Both the position numbers and the translations under genes were made by a program. From an uncultured beta proteobacterium (lineage in GTDB: Bacteria; Pseudomonadota; Gammaproteobacteria; Burkholderiales; SG8-39), in the NCBI GenBank assembly GCA_903859155.1, contig CAIOLO010000065.1, forward strand, positions 1 to 42,699: a DNA stretch of 42,699 nt. The letters run 5' to 3'. Of this stretch, positions 1-7,973 are shown one piece after another. Below the pieces are notes generated by a model that saw only the letters and a list, made by a program, of their open reading frames with translations, was not told the origin of the DNA and did no database searches. Position 1 is the first letter of the stretch. The number at the start of each line of letters is the position of its first letter.

Positions 1-59
1 TAGGTTCAGGTCCTAGCGAGGTAAAAGTCGTGGGGGTTCGAGTCCCTTCCTGGGCACCA
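1..59 (+). tRNA. tRNA-Leu (anticodon CAG), 3' part
   Basis: The window opens inside a leucine tRNA. The visible part starts in the anticodon stem (tagg, pairing with cctag), has the loop TTCAGGT with anticodon CAG at 7-9, then the long variable arm typical of tRNA-Leu, a T arm with loop TTCGAGT, the 3' acceptor strand and an encoded CCA at 57-59. The 5' half lies outside the window. The accessory region starts right after the CCA, so this tRNA was probably the attachment site of an integrated element. I found no second copy of its 3' end in the window. Confidence 0.93.
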
Positions 60-63
60 TTCC

Positions 64-89
64 CGGCAATTTACGGCAATCACCGGCAA
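64..89 (+). repeat. three CGGCAA hexamers on a 10-bp period
   Basis: CGGCAA occurs at 64-69, 74-79 and 84-89, exactly 10 bp apart and starting 5 bp after the tRNA CCA end. Sites on one helical face beside a tRNA attachment site resemble arm-type integrase or accessory-factor sites. That role is inferred; the repeat itself is seen directly. Confidence 0.6.
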
Positions 90-172
90 AGCACAACCCC
101 CTGATTCACTTAATAAAATTAAGATTAGGTCGGAAGTTCCCTTGCCAGTGATTGTCGCTAAATGCCCCAAAA

Positions 173-202
173 AAGCGACCCGAAGCGACCCCCAAGCGAC
201 CC
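173..202 (+). repeat. three AAGCGACCC repeats
   Basis: AAGCGACCC occurs at 173-181, 183-191 and 194-202, with start-to-start spacings of 10 and 11 bp. Together with the CGGCAA series it makes a second helically phased set within 150 bp of the tRNA end. It may be a remnant of an element's attachment-site arms. I see nothing recognisable in 90-172 or 203-337. Confidence 0.55.
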
Positions 203-337
203 CGAATTGACCAGAAGCAGATCGGGCATCTGGTCGATGGCCCTCAACTGGCCCTCAAAGTTCCCTACCTGCTCGATCCAGGGGCTTCCCTGATTGCCCC
301 CTGATCTTCCCCTTCTGCCGCACCACGGCCCCCAGGC

Positions 338-547
338 GGCCACCCAAATTCCTCCACCAGTGGCCACCCCCAAACTCCTCCACCCTGAGCAGGTGTAAGT
401 GCACCTAATCCGGGGTGCGTGCGCAACAACGGGACGTTACGCTGATTCCTCACCATTGTGAGGAGTAAGGAGTGAACGTCTTGAAGACACATTTACGCAT
501 TACCATCGCCACGCTGCTCAATGGCGGGCACCCAGGGTGCTATTCCA
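338..547 (+). mobile_element. relic of the left end of an IS21-like element
   Basis: Two near-identical units, GGCCACCCAAATTCCTCCACC at its core, lie at 338-358 and 362-384. Repeated motifs at the ends are a known feature of IS21-family elements. Downstream, a ribosome-binding site (GAGGAG, about 460-465) precedes a GTG start at 472. The frame reads VNVLKTHLRITIATLLNGG, which resembles the N-terminus of the IS21 transposase IstA as I remember it, and then loses similarity after about 20 residues. No istB and no right end are visible. The family assignment is from memory of the motif and needs a search. Confidence 0.45.
472..547 (+). repeat. 76-bp direct repeat, copy 1
   Basis: This stretch matches 8513-8588 at 75 of 76 positions, the only difference being A at 487 against C at 8528. 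Both copies start at the same GTG codon and end at the same base, and the flanks on both sides are unrelated. It is the istA-like start described for 338-547. Confidence 0.9.
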
Positions 548-593
548 ATGAGCACCAGAAAGTCCGTGCAGCAATCAACCCCACCAGCATCCT

Positions 594-1241
594 TCAAACC
601 CAAGAGTCCGGCCCGCCAATTGGTTCCGGCCTGATAGCAGGCACACCCAAATCGTGCAATTTACTGACTGGGAATTGAAATCCGTCAATGCCGGGGTTCT
701 CTGACACGATGAATTTGCGGATTTCCCACTTGTAAGCATCATCGGATGCCTGGAAATGGTCTTCCGAGAGGCCCTTTTCCATTTCCACTGTGTAGCTTCC
801 ATCCGGGGCAACAATCGCTTCCGCCGTAGTGACCATCTCATGCACGGCTTCAGTCAATGTCGTGAAATAGTGAACGGTGACATGTGGGGCTGTCCGTTCC
901 AGCACCCTCGCCAGCCTGTCCATCTCGTCGACGTCCGCTGTCGTCTCGGCAATTTCGGTCCAGCGGCAAAGCATGTCCTCACGATCTTGCATGATGGCCA
1001 GTAGCCGCTCGTAGCTGTCTACGTAGAGTGTGTTGGGAAACTCGACATATGAAGTGCCAAACAGTTTCTGCATCGCCATGACCTCCCTGATGCAGTAGGC
1101 CGCATGACTTGCGTCGTAGTCCATCCAATCCTTGAATCGCAAGTAGGCTTCAACTAGGTGATCGACGGTGCAGGGGGTGGAATTATTCAAGGTGATGTCC
1201 GTAAGGAATTCCTGACAGCGGTTCGGGAACGTATGGACCAC
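594..1241 (-). CDS. uncharacterised acidic protein
   Basis: An open frame of 215 codons that I do not recognise. The protein is soluble-looking, rich in Asp and Glu, and has no signal peptide or membrane segment. The N-terminal half is helical in character and the C-terminal part ends with Gly/Pro-rich sequence. The only in-frame start is GTG at 1241. The frame is closed by TAA ten codons upstream, and there is no convincing ribosome-binding site, so the gene may have lost its true 5' end. It faces the IS21-like relic. The downstream neighbour in the same direction would be nothing but the relic, and the upstream neighbour is the exonuclease gene 240 bp away. No function is proposed. Confidence 0.55.
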   Translation of the reverse strand: MVHTFPNRCQEFLTDITLNNSTPCTVDHLVEAYLRFKDWMDYDASHAAYCIREVMAMQKLFGTSYVEFPNTLYVDSYERLLAIMQDREDMLCRWTEIAETTADVDEMDRLARVLERTAPHVTVHYFTTLTEAVHEMVTTAEAIVAPDGSYTVEMEKGLSEDHFQASDDAYKWEIRKFIVSENPGIDGFQFPVSKLHDLGVPAIRPEPIGGPDSWV

Positions 1242-1483
1242 CGCGCTATCGGTGAAACGAGTTTAGCCCTTCAGAGGCTCACCACATGAGCCTGCAGCGA
1301 GAGAAGGTATTTGTATGCAACGGGTCTTCTTGGAGTGCCACTGCCGCTGGGTCGCGCGGTTAACTCAGCTTGTTCGCCTCCAACAAAACAGCCGGCCGAA
1401 AGGTTCTAGGGAAGGTCTGCACAACCGTCGACGAAGCGAGATTTGAGAGACTGATGTTTATTTATTTTTGACCTTAGACTCGG

Positions 1484-2473
1484 TCAATTACTAGATGAAG
1501 CCGTTTCCAGAATCGTCCGAATATCTTTCAAGGCGGCCGATGCGTGCTCGCGTGGCAGCAAGTATTCCTTCCAAGACAAAAGAGCGTCGTCAAGTCCCCA
1601 GTTTGCACACTTTAGTTTGAATGCATCAGAATCAGGCAGTTCAAAATAGAGCCGAAAATCCTTACCGAGCGATGGCGCAAGACGCCAGTCAACGAGTTTT
1701 AGGTTTCGGTAATAGGTGTCCCGATATTCGGGGCCCGCTGCGCGCTGTAATACAACGCCTTTTAGAGGTTCGCGTGCGTCATGCTTTGCCCACAGTGCTT
1801 CGATTGTTCCATGTTCCTTGATGATCTTTGCGGCCGTCTTGAGCCCGACGCCCATTACTCCGGGAATTCCGTCGGATGAATCGCCAGCCAATGCCTTGGC
1901 TTGAATAAAGTGATCCGTAGATACGAACGGGCCACCGCTAACCCAATCCACTTTTCCAATGTCGGCCTCGGTAATGACCTCGCCGGTACGGGTCGATTGC
2001 CACACCACGTTCTTGCGGAGCGCTTGATACCAGTCAGTGTCGGTCGTCGCCAATGTGATGTGCCAGTCTGCATCTAGATTTCTGCAGATCAGCCCGGCAA
2101 TGTCATCGGCCTCAAAATTAGGACAAAACACCTGTGGGATTCCCAGGTTAGACAACAGCCCGCGGATCACTTCTGCCTGGAACAAGTAGCTTTTTAGAAA
2201 GGCTTGCTGCTCCGGTGTATCCCAACGGTGCCGTTTGTACCGAGGGAGAATTTCCTCCCGCCAGCGGCATCGGTCGTCCCAAAGGACAACAGGAACCTTT
2301 TCACTGTGCGAGCGAAGCAGACGTGAGAGCTTTGTGAATGCGCCGTGGATTGCTCCCGTTTCCCGCGCACCATGAAACCTCCCTTTGTATTCAGACTCAT
2401 GCATTGAGCCAATACCCAGGATATTGATGTCAATCAGGAGAAGTGCCTTGCTGCCAGCAATAGACGTCGCCAT
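1484..2473 (-). CDS. 5'-3' exonuclease / flap-endonuclease family protein
   Basis: A 329-residue stand-alone 5'-3' nuclease related to the N-terminal domain of DNA polymerase I and to phage exonucleases such as T5 D15 and T4 RNase H. Metal-binding acidic residues are visible in family order: LLIDIN near residue 14, FEADDIAG near 120, and TTDTDWY near 143. These are followed by a helix-hairpin-helix, GDSSDGIPGVMGVGLKTA, near 197, where the usual Asn of SDNIPG is Gly. It would cut 5' flaps or degrade duplex DNA during replication or repair. I use ATG at 2473; a GTG lies one codon upstream. Its place in an accessory region and its lack of a polymerase domain suggest phage or plasmid origin, since the cell's own copy is normally part of polA. 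Confidence 0.85.
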   Translation of the reverse strand: MATSIAGSKALLLIDINILGIGSMHESEYKGRFHGARETGAIHGAFTKLSRLLRSHSEKVPVVLWDDRCRWREEILPRYKRHRWDTPEQQAFLKSYLFQAEVIRGLLSNLGIPQVFCPNFEADDIAGLICRNLDADWHITLATTDTDWYQALRKNVVWQSTRTGEVITEADIGKVDWVSGGPFVSTDHFIQAKALAGDSSDGIPGVMGVGLKTAAKIIKEHGTIEALWAKHDAREPLKGVVLQRAAGPEYRDTYYRNLKLVDWRLAPSLGKDFRLYFELPDSDAFKLKCANWGLDDALLSWKEYLLPREHASAALKDIRTILETASSSN

Positions 2474-2652
2474 CACGTTCGAGTCCTAACCCTGACCAGC
2501 AAAGATCCCAAGGAATGCGGAAGTGCCCCCTGCCGTTCCCCAAGAGAGTGACACATGCGGGCGCCTGACGAAACCACAAGGCGTACGGTGTCCCTTTCGT
2601 CGTAGACAAAATCCCGAAGATAAGCCATTACGCATTGACCGTGCTAATCAAA

Positions 2653-2918
2653 TTAATAGGGCGTGTATGGCAACACTGATTCGTCCCTGGCACCCACCAT
2701 GCGCCCCCCCCACAACAGCATCACCTCCTCCGAGAAGTCGAAGAGCGTGACCCCTGATGGGAGTCTGTCATCCAGGATAGTCGCAACAATATCGGGGGCG
2801 AGGCTGGTTAGTTTCACGATCGGATGTAGTGTTCTTCGAGTTTCTCCAGTTCAGCAATTCTCCTGAGTGATCTGACCTCCCCCGACTCCAACATGGCAAG
2901 CCAACGGTGGCTCCAAGC
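2653..2918 (-). pseudogene. frameshifted C-terminal remnant of a serine recombinase
   Basis: Read on the minus strand, 2918-2814 encodes AWSHRWLAMLESGE followed by SLRRIAELEKLEEHYIRS. After a frame change near 2815-2820, translation continues as VKLTSLAPDIVATILDDRLP to a stop at 2653-2655. This is the characteristic C-terminal pattern of large serine recombinases, where the helix-turn-helix part reads roughly RW..MLESGE....ELA......Y....LRL..LAPDIVEAIL.GRQP. The catalytic N-terminal domain and zinc ribbon are absent. The remnant begins exactly at the stop codon of the transglutaminase-like gene, which looks like a rearrangement junction. The family call is from the motif pattern. The stretch 2477-2652 shows nothing I can identify. 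Confidence 0.6.
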
Positions 2919-4828
2919 TATCTGTAAATAATCTGCGAGCGCAGATCGCGCTGCAGCACCTTGTAGAAGGCAAGCCAGTCCCGGTTTTCTTTGACCCCGC
3001 ATAAATTCGAGGCACGCTGGACCCGAAGCGTTCGGTGCGCGGTGACTTTGCGACCGTCTTGTACAAAGCGGGATTCGTAGCGCACATCCCCTTGTCGAAA
3101 CTGCGTGCCCTTCGGGATGTCTTCAATGGAAACATTAGCCGGAAAGTTGAGCACATAGCGCTCCTCGAAGATCCGGGAACCGCAGCTCGAGGGGAATCTC
3201 GATTCGGGTTCCGGCGTGCTGCTGCCCGCCCCGGCGATTCCTCCGGGTGCGAGACCTACAGGAATCGGCATCCCACCCCGACCAGGCATATTGGCCAACG
3301 GTTCCAGCGTGAAATTGGCTCTCACCCAGTAGGGTTTCGTGGTGTCGGTCGGGTCGGTGAACCGCATGCTGCCGGTTCCCGTCTCGTTGAAGCGGAACAG
3401 GAGTCCCTTCACCACGGCATTCTCGGCACGGGATTGGTTGAAAAACCGGCTCGCTCGGCTGGAACTCTCGAAGGAGCCCGTCATGCGACTGTAGGACCTC
3501 CCAGCGATCGTGCCATCGGGCCGGATCGACATGTTGACTTCGGTCCGGCTGACATGGTCATCGGCTTTCATCCTGGGCGTATGGCCAAGACGGTCCAAGG
3601 CCGTCAGTACCACCGGCTTGTCCACATCTGCCACAGGCAACGTGCCGAACGGGGCGAAGCGGTCGGTCGAATCCAGGTACAAATCCAGACTAAGCACATA
3701 GGTAATGACGTGATTGATCGGGTAATGGGCACCGATCTTCGAGAAAAGGTGGCTCGATCCCGCATTGATCAGAGCCGGGCTGCTGGGGATACCGACTGCG
3801 GTCAGCAATGACTCCAGCAACACGACATGATCCTTGCAGTCACCGTATCGATTGTGCAATATCTGGGACGCCGGGCGCGGAACCAACCGCCCGTTCCCAA
3901 AGGAAACCGACACGTAGCGGATGTTCTGCGCTACCCAGAGGTAGAGCGCCTTGACCTTTGCCCGGTCGTCCGCGGCGCCAGCGATCAACCGTTGCGCCAG
4001 CGTCCGGATCTCGTCGTTGACTTGAACATTCGGCTCGAAAAACGCCTTCGCCACGCGGCCCAGTGCCAGCATGTCCGGCATAGTCGATACGAACAGGTAG
4101 TCCGCGTAATGAATCGGACCCGCCGCGTCTGACTGCGGCGGCAGCGCATTGTCACGGCGGTAGCGGAAAGTGTAATAGGACAAGCCGTCGATGCTCTTGT
4201 CCAGACCACCTGTTACGCCGCGCTTGTCTACATACAGTTTTTTCGACTCAGGCAACACGAAGTGCGCCTCCCAGTCGTCATAAAGAACGCTCGGGGGGAA
4301 AACGAATGACCGATCGAATTCGCCCGGATACGGAGAACTGTGAATCCGCGACACCACTTTGTAGGCAATCAAACTCCCGACCGCCACCTGGGGAAAGATG
4401 ATGGCCTTGTACTTGGTGTCCGAGAATTCCGCGACGCCACCGCTGTTATCCTCCTCCCTGTCCCGGATGGCCGAGGCCAGCACCGGAATCTTGGTTCCGT
4501 CCGCGCTCACCGTCCACGCCTCCACGGACAGTATGTCCTCCTGACTGGAGATGTAACTGATCTCCTGGCTACCGTTGTCCTCGGCACCTTTTGCGGTGCG
4601 GATACGGAAACTTTCTTCCATCATCTGGCTGTAGGTGCCGTCGGCATCGACGACAAAAGTCTGATGCTCGCGCTCGATAGCGACTGCCGGCTCAAACGGG
4701 CGCTGTGCCAGGACAGACAGCGGGGTTAAGACAAACAACAAAAGAGAAATGCGTATCGCATTCGGAGAAATCAAGATCGCCCTTCGCCGGAAAAAGTGGA
4801 CAAAGCCCAGATGAAATTCAGTGCGCAT
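2918..4828 (-). CDS. secreted DUF3857 / transglutaminase-like protein
   Basis: About 636 residues with the two-domain plan of DUF3857-transglutaminase proteins, an exported Gram-negative family of mostly unknown substrate. A signal peptide (RISLLLFVLTPLSVLAQ) comes first, then a DUF3857 beta-rich domain, then a transglutaminase core. The core shows the cysteine in NRYGDCKDH, the histidine in PINHVITYV and the aspartate in LDSTDRFAPFG, which together form the papain-like triad. The start is uncertain: the frame stays open to a TTG at 4903, I use ATG at 4828, and a TTG at 4774 preceded by AGGG would give a more normal signal peptide (MISPNAIRIS). The C-terminus ends like family members, so the gene appears complete even though it abuts recombinase debris. 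Its genomic role here is unknown. Confidence 0.85.
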   Translation of the reverse strand: MRTEFHLGFVHFFRRRAILISPNAIRISLLLFVLTPLSVLAQRPFEPAVAIEREHQTFVVDADGTYSQMMEESFRIRTAKGAEDNGSQEISYISSQEDILSVEAWTVSADGTKIPVLASAIRDREEDNSGGVAEFSDTKYKAIIFPQVAVGSLIAYKVVSRIHSSPYPGEFDRSFVFPPSVLYDDWEAHFVLPESKKLYVDKRGVTGGLDKSIDGLSYYTFRYRRDNALPPQSDAAGPIHYADYLFVSTMPDMLALGRVAKAFFEPNVQVNDEIRTLAQRLIAGAADDRAKVKALYLWVAQNIRYVSVSFGNGRLVPRPASQILHNRYGDCKDHVVLLESLLTAVGIPSSPALINAGSSHLFSKIGAHYPINHVITYVLSLDLYLDSTDRFAPFGTLPVADVDKPVVLTALDRLGHTPRMKADDHVSRTEVNMSIRPDGTIAGRSYSRMTGSFESSSRASRFFNQSRAENAVVKGLLFRFNETGTGSMRFTDPTDTTKPYWVRANFTLEPLANMPGRGGMPIPVGLAPGGIAGAGSSTPEPESRFPSSCGSRIFEERYVLNFPANVSIEDIPKGTQFRQGDVRYESRFVQDGRKVTAHRTLRVQRASNLCGVKENRDWLAFYKVLQRDLRSQIIYR

Positions 4829-4896
4829 TACCGACAAGTCAAACGCACAAGGTGACCAATAATATCCACAGTCGGGCTCACCAGATGAGCCACTGA

Positions 4897-4922
4897 ACAA
4901 CAAAAGCCCATTAAGGCCTTTT
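4897..4922 (-). terminator. probable Rho-independent terminator
   Basis: A hairpin pairs 4902-4906 and 4908-4909 with 4915-4916 and 4918-4922, with one mismatch and a five-base loop. On the minus strand it is followed by TTTTGTTGTT. It lies about 30 bp beyond the stop of the 4949-5656 gene, so it would end that transcript before the transglutaminase-like gene. Confidence 0.45.
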
Positions 4923-4948
4923 TATTGGGACAAAGAAAACGGCGTAGA

Positions 4949-5656
4949 TCAAGAATAGGAGGCAGTCGATGGGAATGAAGCACCCGTTCTTTCGCGCCAA
5001 AGTTGCCTGAAATGACCTTCGATTGCCTTCGCTTCGGCAGACTGGGCCCAGTTCGTCCACCGTATAACCCGGGCTTCCTCTTGCTCAGACAATGCGTGTT
5101 CTCTGCAATAAGACTTCAGTTCATCGTCCTGTAGTGACAAAAACTCCTCCGCCACAAAGAATACGTCATGCGGCTTGGACATGATGGCAATATCCGTCGC
5201 AGTAATCACCAAATCAAGAAATCCAGGCGCGTCGATCTTCCATGCGTCAGTGATTTTGTCGAGGATGTAGATTTTCTCCACTGGCGTCACCTCGACGCTT
5301 TCGACAAACGGGACGCCAATGCTGGTCGCAATGTTCTGAAATTTTCGCCTGCTGCGTTCGCCTTCCTTACTTTGCGACCACCATGTACTGGCTCTCCACA
5401 GCATCGCAACCGGCCACGCCGCAACGACGACGAGAGTAAGCAGCACCTGCGCCACCCATTTGGCACTGGAATGCTTGAAACGCCAAATCCAGTTTGCATG
5501 TCTTTGCCAGACTTTTTCCTCAAGTCTCCGGCTTACTTCCGCGAATGCCTGTTGCACGGGCGACGTGATCTCGAATCTGGGAATAACCAGCACCGATGCC
5601 ACATAAGCAATAACGCCGCAGACGGCGTACCCGACCAATACCTCTTCCCATGTCAT
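4949..5656 (-). CDS. uncharacterised two-segment membrane protein
   Basis: A 235-residue protein I do not recognise. Residues about 5-26 (VLVGYAVCGVIAYVASVLVI) and about 70-88 (VAQVLLTLVVVAAWPVAMLW) are hydrophobic and probably span the inner membrane. A basic, helical linker lies between them, and a soluble acidic C-terminal half follows. The ATG at 5656 has a good ribosome-binding site (GAGG, about 6 bp before the start). The small gene 5708-5965 lies 51 bp upstream in the same direction and is probably co-transcribed. No domain with a known function is visible. Confidence 0.7.
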   Translation of the reverse strand: MTWEEVLVGYAVCGVIAYVASVLVIPRFEITSPVQQAFAEVSRRLEEKVWQRHANWIWRFKHSSAKWVAQVLLTLVVVAAWPVAMLWRASTWWSQSKEGERSRRKFQNIATSIGVPFVESVEVTPVEKIYILDKITDAWKIDAPGFLDLVITATDIAIMSKPHDVFFVAEEFLSLQDDELKSYCREHALSEQEEARVIRWTNWAQSAEAKAIEGHFRQLWRERTGASFPSTASYS

Positions 5657-5707
5657 TTCACCACCTCGATTCGTATATCTAATCTAGGAGAAAACGCGGG
5701 CGCCCTC

Positions 5708-5965
5708 TTACTTCGCCCCATTCGCCTCCGCAATGGTGTGGCAGGGAAGGTCATTTCTCGCGAGGAAAGTCCCTTGATGGCTCATTACTCGATCAATCAC
5801 GTCAGCAGCGGTGCCGGCTGGCTGTGTCGCAAGGATTTGCTTTTCCCGCTCCGCCTCGACTGACCTGCGCAACAGGTCAACAAGCATCGCCGCATGCGCC
5901 CGAGCATCGCTGCACACTTTCTGGCTGTGCTGTTCCGCAAGCGCAAGCATGCACATGGCCTGCAT
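5708..5965 (-). CDS. small uncharacterised protein
   Basis: An 85-codon frame with a helical, charged middle (LLRRSVEAEREKQILA). It has no membrane segment and no recognised domain. It has two cysteines near the N-terminus (Cys5 and Cys18). The start is uncertain: ATG at 5965 has no clear ribosome-binding site, and ATGs at 5956 and 5950 are alternatives. It lies just upstream of the membrane-protein gene on the same strand, so the two may form a unit. It could also be a decayed fragment. Confidence 0.45.
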   Translation of the reverse strand: MQAMCMLALAEQHSQKVCSDARAHAAMLVDLLRRSVEAEREKQILATQPAGTAADVIDRVMSHQGTFLARNDLPCHTIAEANGAK

Positions 5966-6034
5966 TGTAGGCAGGGAGGTGGCTCAGGAGGTGAGCCTGT
6001 CCCCGGAAAACCGGAGTACTCCGGTTGATGCTTG

Positions 6035-6931
6035 CTACCTTCCGGCCGTCGTGGGCTTTAGATTGGTCTCATCTATCCCCCGCCTAAGGCAGCGCAGTAA
6101 TTCAATCTGCTTCTCTACCTGCTCCACCGTGTGACCTATAGGAATCTGCCCTCCGAAGAGCATCTGGTCCACCAGCGGGTACGCATCTTGATCCGGCGAT
6201 GATTGCGCTTCCAGGATAGACAGGACCTGGGTTCTCGTCGTTAGCTGCATTACTGATCCAATGTCACGACCGAGAAGACGGGCGGCAACGCGTTCCGGTT
6301 CAAAGCCTTCTGTTTCAAGCAGATCTGAATCTTCATAGATCCGGTCCTGGTTCCAACTCCCCGCGCAACAACCGAGAATCAACCGAATATCCGTCGCGTC
6401 TTTGTTATTCCAACGCCACCGATCTTGCCACGCAAGCAACTTCAACAAAGTAAGTCCTTGCAGCGAAGCCACCCTCACGGTGAGCCCCGGCGCCACCAGC
6501 ACCATGATTGCTGACACGAAAGCATCATCAAATCCGGCCACGTTGAGAACGTTGTCCGCATCGGGAGGGAAATGGACTGTCCTGTCTTTGTTCTCAATCG
6601 CCCCAAACGGAACAATATCGAAATACAGCCCACCTGTACGTATCCGCTGTTCCATCTTCGGATCCTGGCTATAGCCGGGAAGGCGCATTAGCTCGATTTT
6701 CAGCCTGCGATACTCGTCCCAGGAACGGATTGAGATACCAAAATCCAGATCCGCAGTTGCACGCTGGGCTTTTTGCATCCCGTAGATGTACTCAAGAAAA
6801 AAATCTCGCGCCATCGCTCCGCATAGGAAATACTCGATGCCGAGCATCTTCGTGGCGACATCCACATTCCGGACAATGCCGGCAATGGCGGGAGCTATCC
6901 TAGTCGACAAGTCGTGCAAGATACTTCTCAT
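6035..6931 (-). CDS. AbiEii-type nucleotidyltransferase toxin
   Basis: A roughly 298-residue nucleotidyltransferase-fold protein of the AbiEii/AbiGii (DUF1814-like) group. The fold's signature is present: CGAMARDFF (the G[GAS] turn) followed by TADLDFGI, where the paired Asp residues bind metal. AbiEii toxins modify nucleotides or tRNA and stop growth when the partner antitoxin fails. The frame is open further upstream, but the natural start is ATG at 6931 (MRSILHDLSTR). It overlaps the last 32 bp of the AbiEi-like gene, the usual arrangement for type IV systems of this class. The C-terminal third shows no other recognised domain. The target of this toxin cannot be read from sequence. Confidence 0.78.
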   Translation of the reverse strand: MRSILHDLSTRIAPAIAGIVRNVDVATKMLGIEYFLCGAMARDFFLEYIYGMQKAQRATADLDFGISIRSWDEYRRLKIELMRLPGYSQDPKMEQRIRTGGLYFDIVPFGAIENKDRTVHFPPDADNVLNVAGFDDAFVSAIMVLVAPGLTVRVASLQGLTLLKLLAWQDRWRWNNKDATDIRLILGCCAGSWNQDRIYEDSDLLETEGFEPERVAARLLGRDIGSVMQLTTRTQVLSILEAQSSPDQDAYPLVDQMLFGGQIPIGHTVEQVEKQIELLRCLRRGIDETNLKPTTAGR

Positions 6932-7973
6932 GCAGATGAGCAGCGGCCTCGATGTTGCGGCCATCACCTGTAAAGAGCAGATCGGCGTAGGCAAGCAGCG
7001 GCGGGACGATGGCTGGGTGGTCAAGATCCTCGAAATGCCAGAACTTTTCGAGAATCTCGACATTGCCGCGTGGGTCAGGCCGCATTCTGCGCTCGGCAAT
7101 GAGTTGGGCCGGCATCGCCGTGGCGTAGATGGTTGCTATCTCTGGTCTCAAGTGGTCTGTCAGAAGCGCAGCTGCCGTTTCCCCGCCCCAACAGCCACCA
7201 TATTTGGCAATATCGGTATTGCGCCACCAATCCGTATCAGCCGTAGTGAAGCGCCTGGGATTCAGCTTGGGCCTGAGCTGCAATGGGTAATGATCTGCCC
7301 ATCTAAGAAGAAGCTTTTTACGATCACGCAGTCGCTGACCGCCACCAGGCAGGACTGCTAGATAGCCGAGATTCTTCAGATCTTCGATCACCTGGTGAAC
7401 AGTACCTAACGCGACACCGGCACCCATGCCAATTTCACGCAAGGTGCCGAGGCCACGGGCGAAAGCCGGATTGCACAAGAGAGCAAACACCACTTTTAAT
7501 CCCGCAGTAGCGAATGCGCGCGGCTTACGGGGGCGCCTCTTTTCTTGCCTGTCTTCTTTGGGCACCACGCCACCGGCAATAAACGCGTACAGCCCGCCAG
7601 CATCAAGGTAAGCGTTCGCGGCAGTATCAATGAACTGGAAGCCCTCCGCCTGAAGTTGTTTGGCGGTGTTCTTTGGTATATGCCTTGTGATGAACAAAAG
7701 CTTCTTTTTCTGTCCGCCTATGGCGAGCGCCGCAGCCCGCGCGGCGGCAGGCGTCAAGGGTTCGCGTACCTGCACCCGATAGCGTGCTACTTGAGTGCCT
7801 TTTCGCAGGACAAGCACCGTCTCGCGAACATCCCCTGTCCGATCTGGCGGCTCCAGGTGGAGCTTGAATTCCAGGCCAGTGACGTTCGTCATCGCTACGC
7901 ACGCACGCTCAATGAGTTCGATCTCTGGGTTGCGTGCCGTATCAAGTACTGGGTTCATGCCTTGTGCGTCCAT
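6900..7973 (-). CDS. AbiEi-type antitoxin with winged-helix region
   Basis: A 357-residue protein matching the AbiEi antitoxin/regulator group paired with AbiEii toxins. The N-terminal 130 residues form an alpha/beta region (LEFKLHLEPPDRTGDV). A basic linker (EKRRPRKPRAF) leads to a winged-helix segment around residues 155-215 (FALLCNPAF, then LREIGMGAGVALGTVHQVIEDL), and the C-terminal domain has WWRNTDIAKYGGCWGGE. AbiEi proteins repress their own operon and neutralise the toxin without contact or through its product. ATG at 7973 has GGTGAG about 6 bp before it. The gene is first in the operon, consistent with the AbiE order, and the promoter would lie in the AT-rich stretch just upstream. 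Confidence 0.75.
   Translation of the reverse strand: MDAQGMNPVLDTARNPEIELIERACVAMTNVTGLEFKLHLEPPDRTGDVRETVLVLRKGTQVARYRVQVREPLTPAAARAAALAIGGQKKKLLFITRHIPKNTAKQLQAEGFQFIDTAANAYLDAGGLYAFIAGGVVPKEDRQEKRRPRKPRAFATAGLKVVFALLCNPAFARGLGTLREIGMGAGVALGTVHQVIEDLKNLGYLAVLPGGGQRLRDRKKLLLRWADHYPLQLRPKLNPRRFTTADTDWWRNTDIAKYGGCWGGETAAALLTDHLRPEIATIYATAMPAQLIAERRMRPDPRGNVEILEKFWHFEDLDHPAIVPPLLAYADLLFTGDGRNIEAAAHLHEKYLARLVD

Noticed and set aside
64-202. Short repeats beside the tRNA as a CRISPR array
   Set aside because: Units are 6-9 bp at 10-11 bp spacing; there is no spacer architecture and no cas gene.
1242-1483. Possible IS end near GGGAAGGTCTGCACAA (about 1410-1425)
   Set aside because: It has the look of an insertion-sequence terminus, but I see no matching inverted end, transposase or target duplication.
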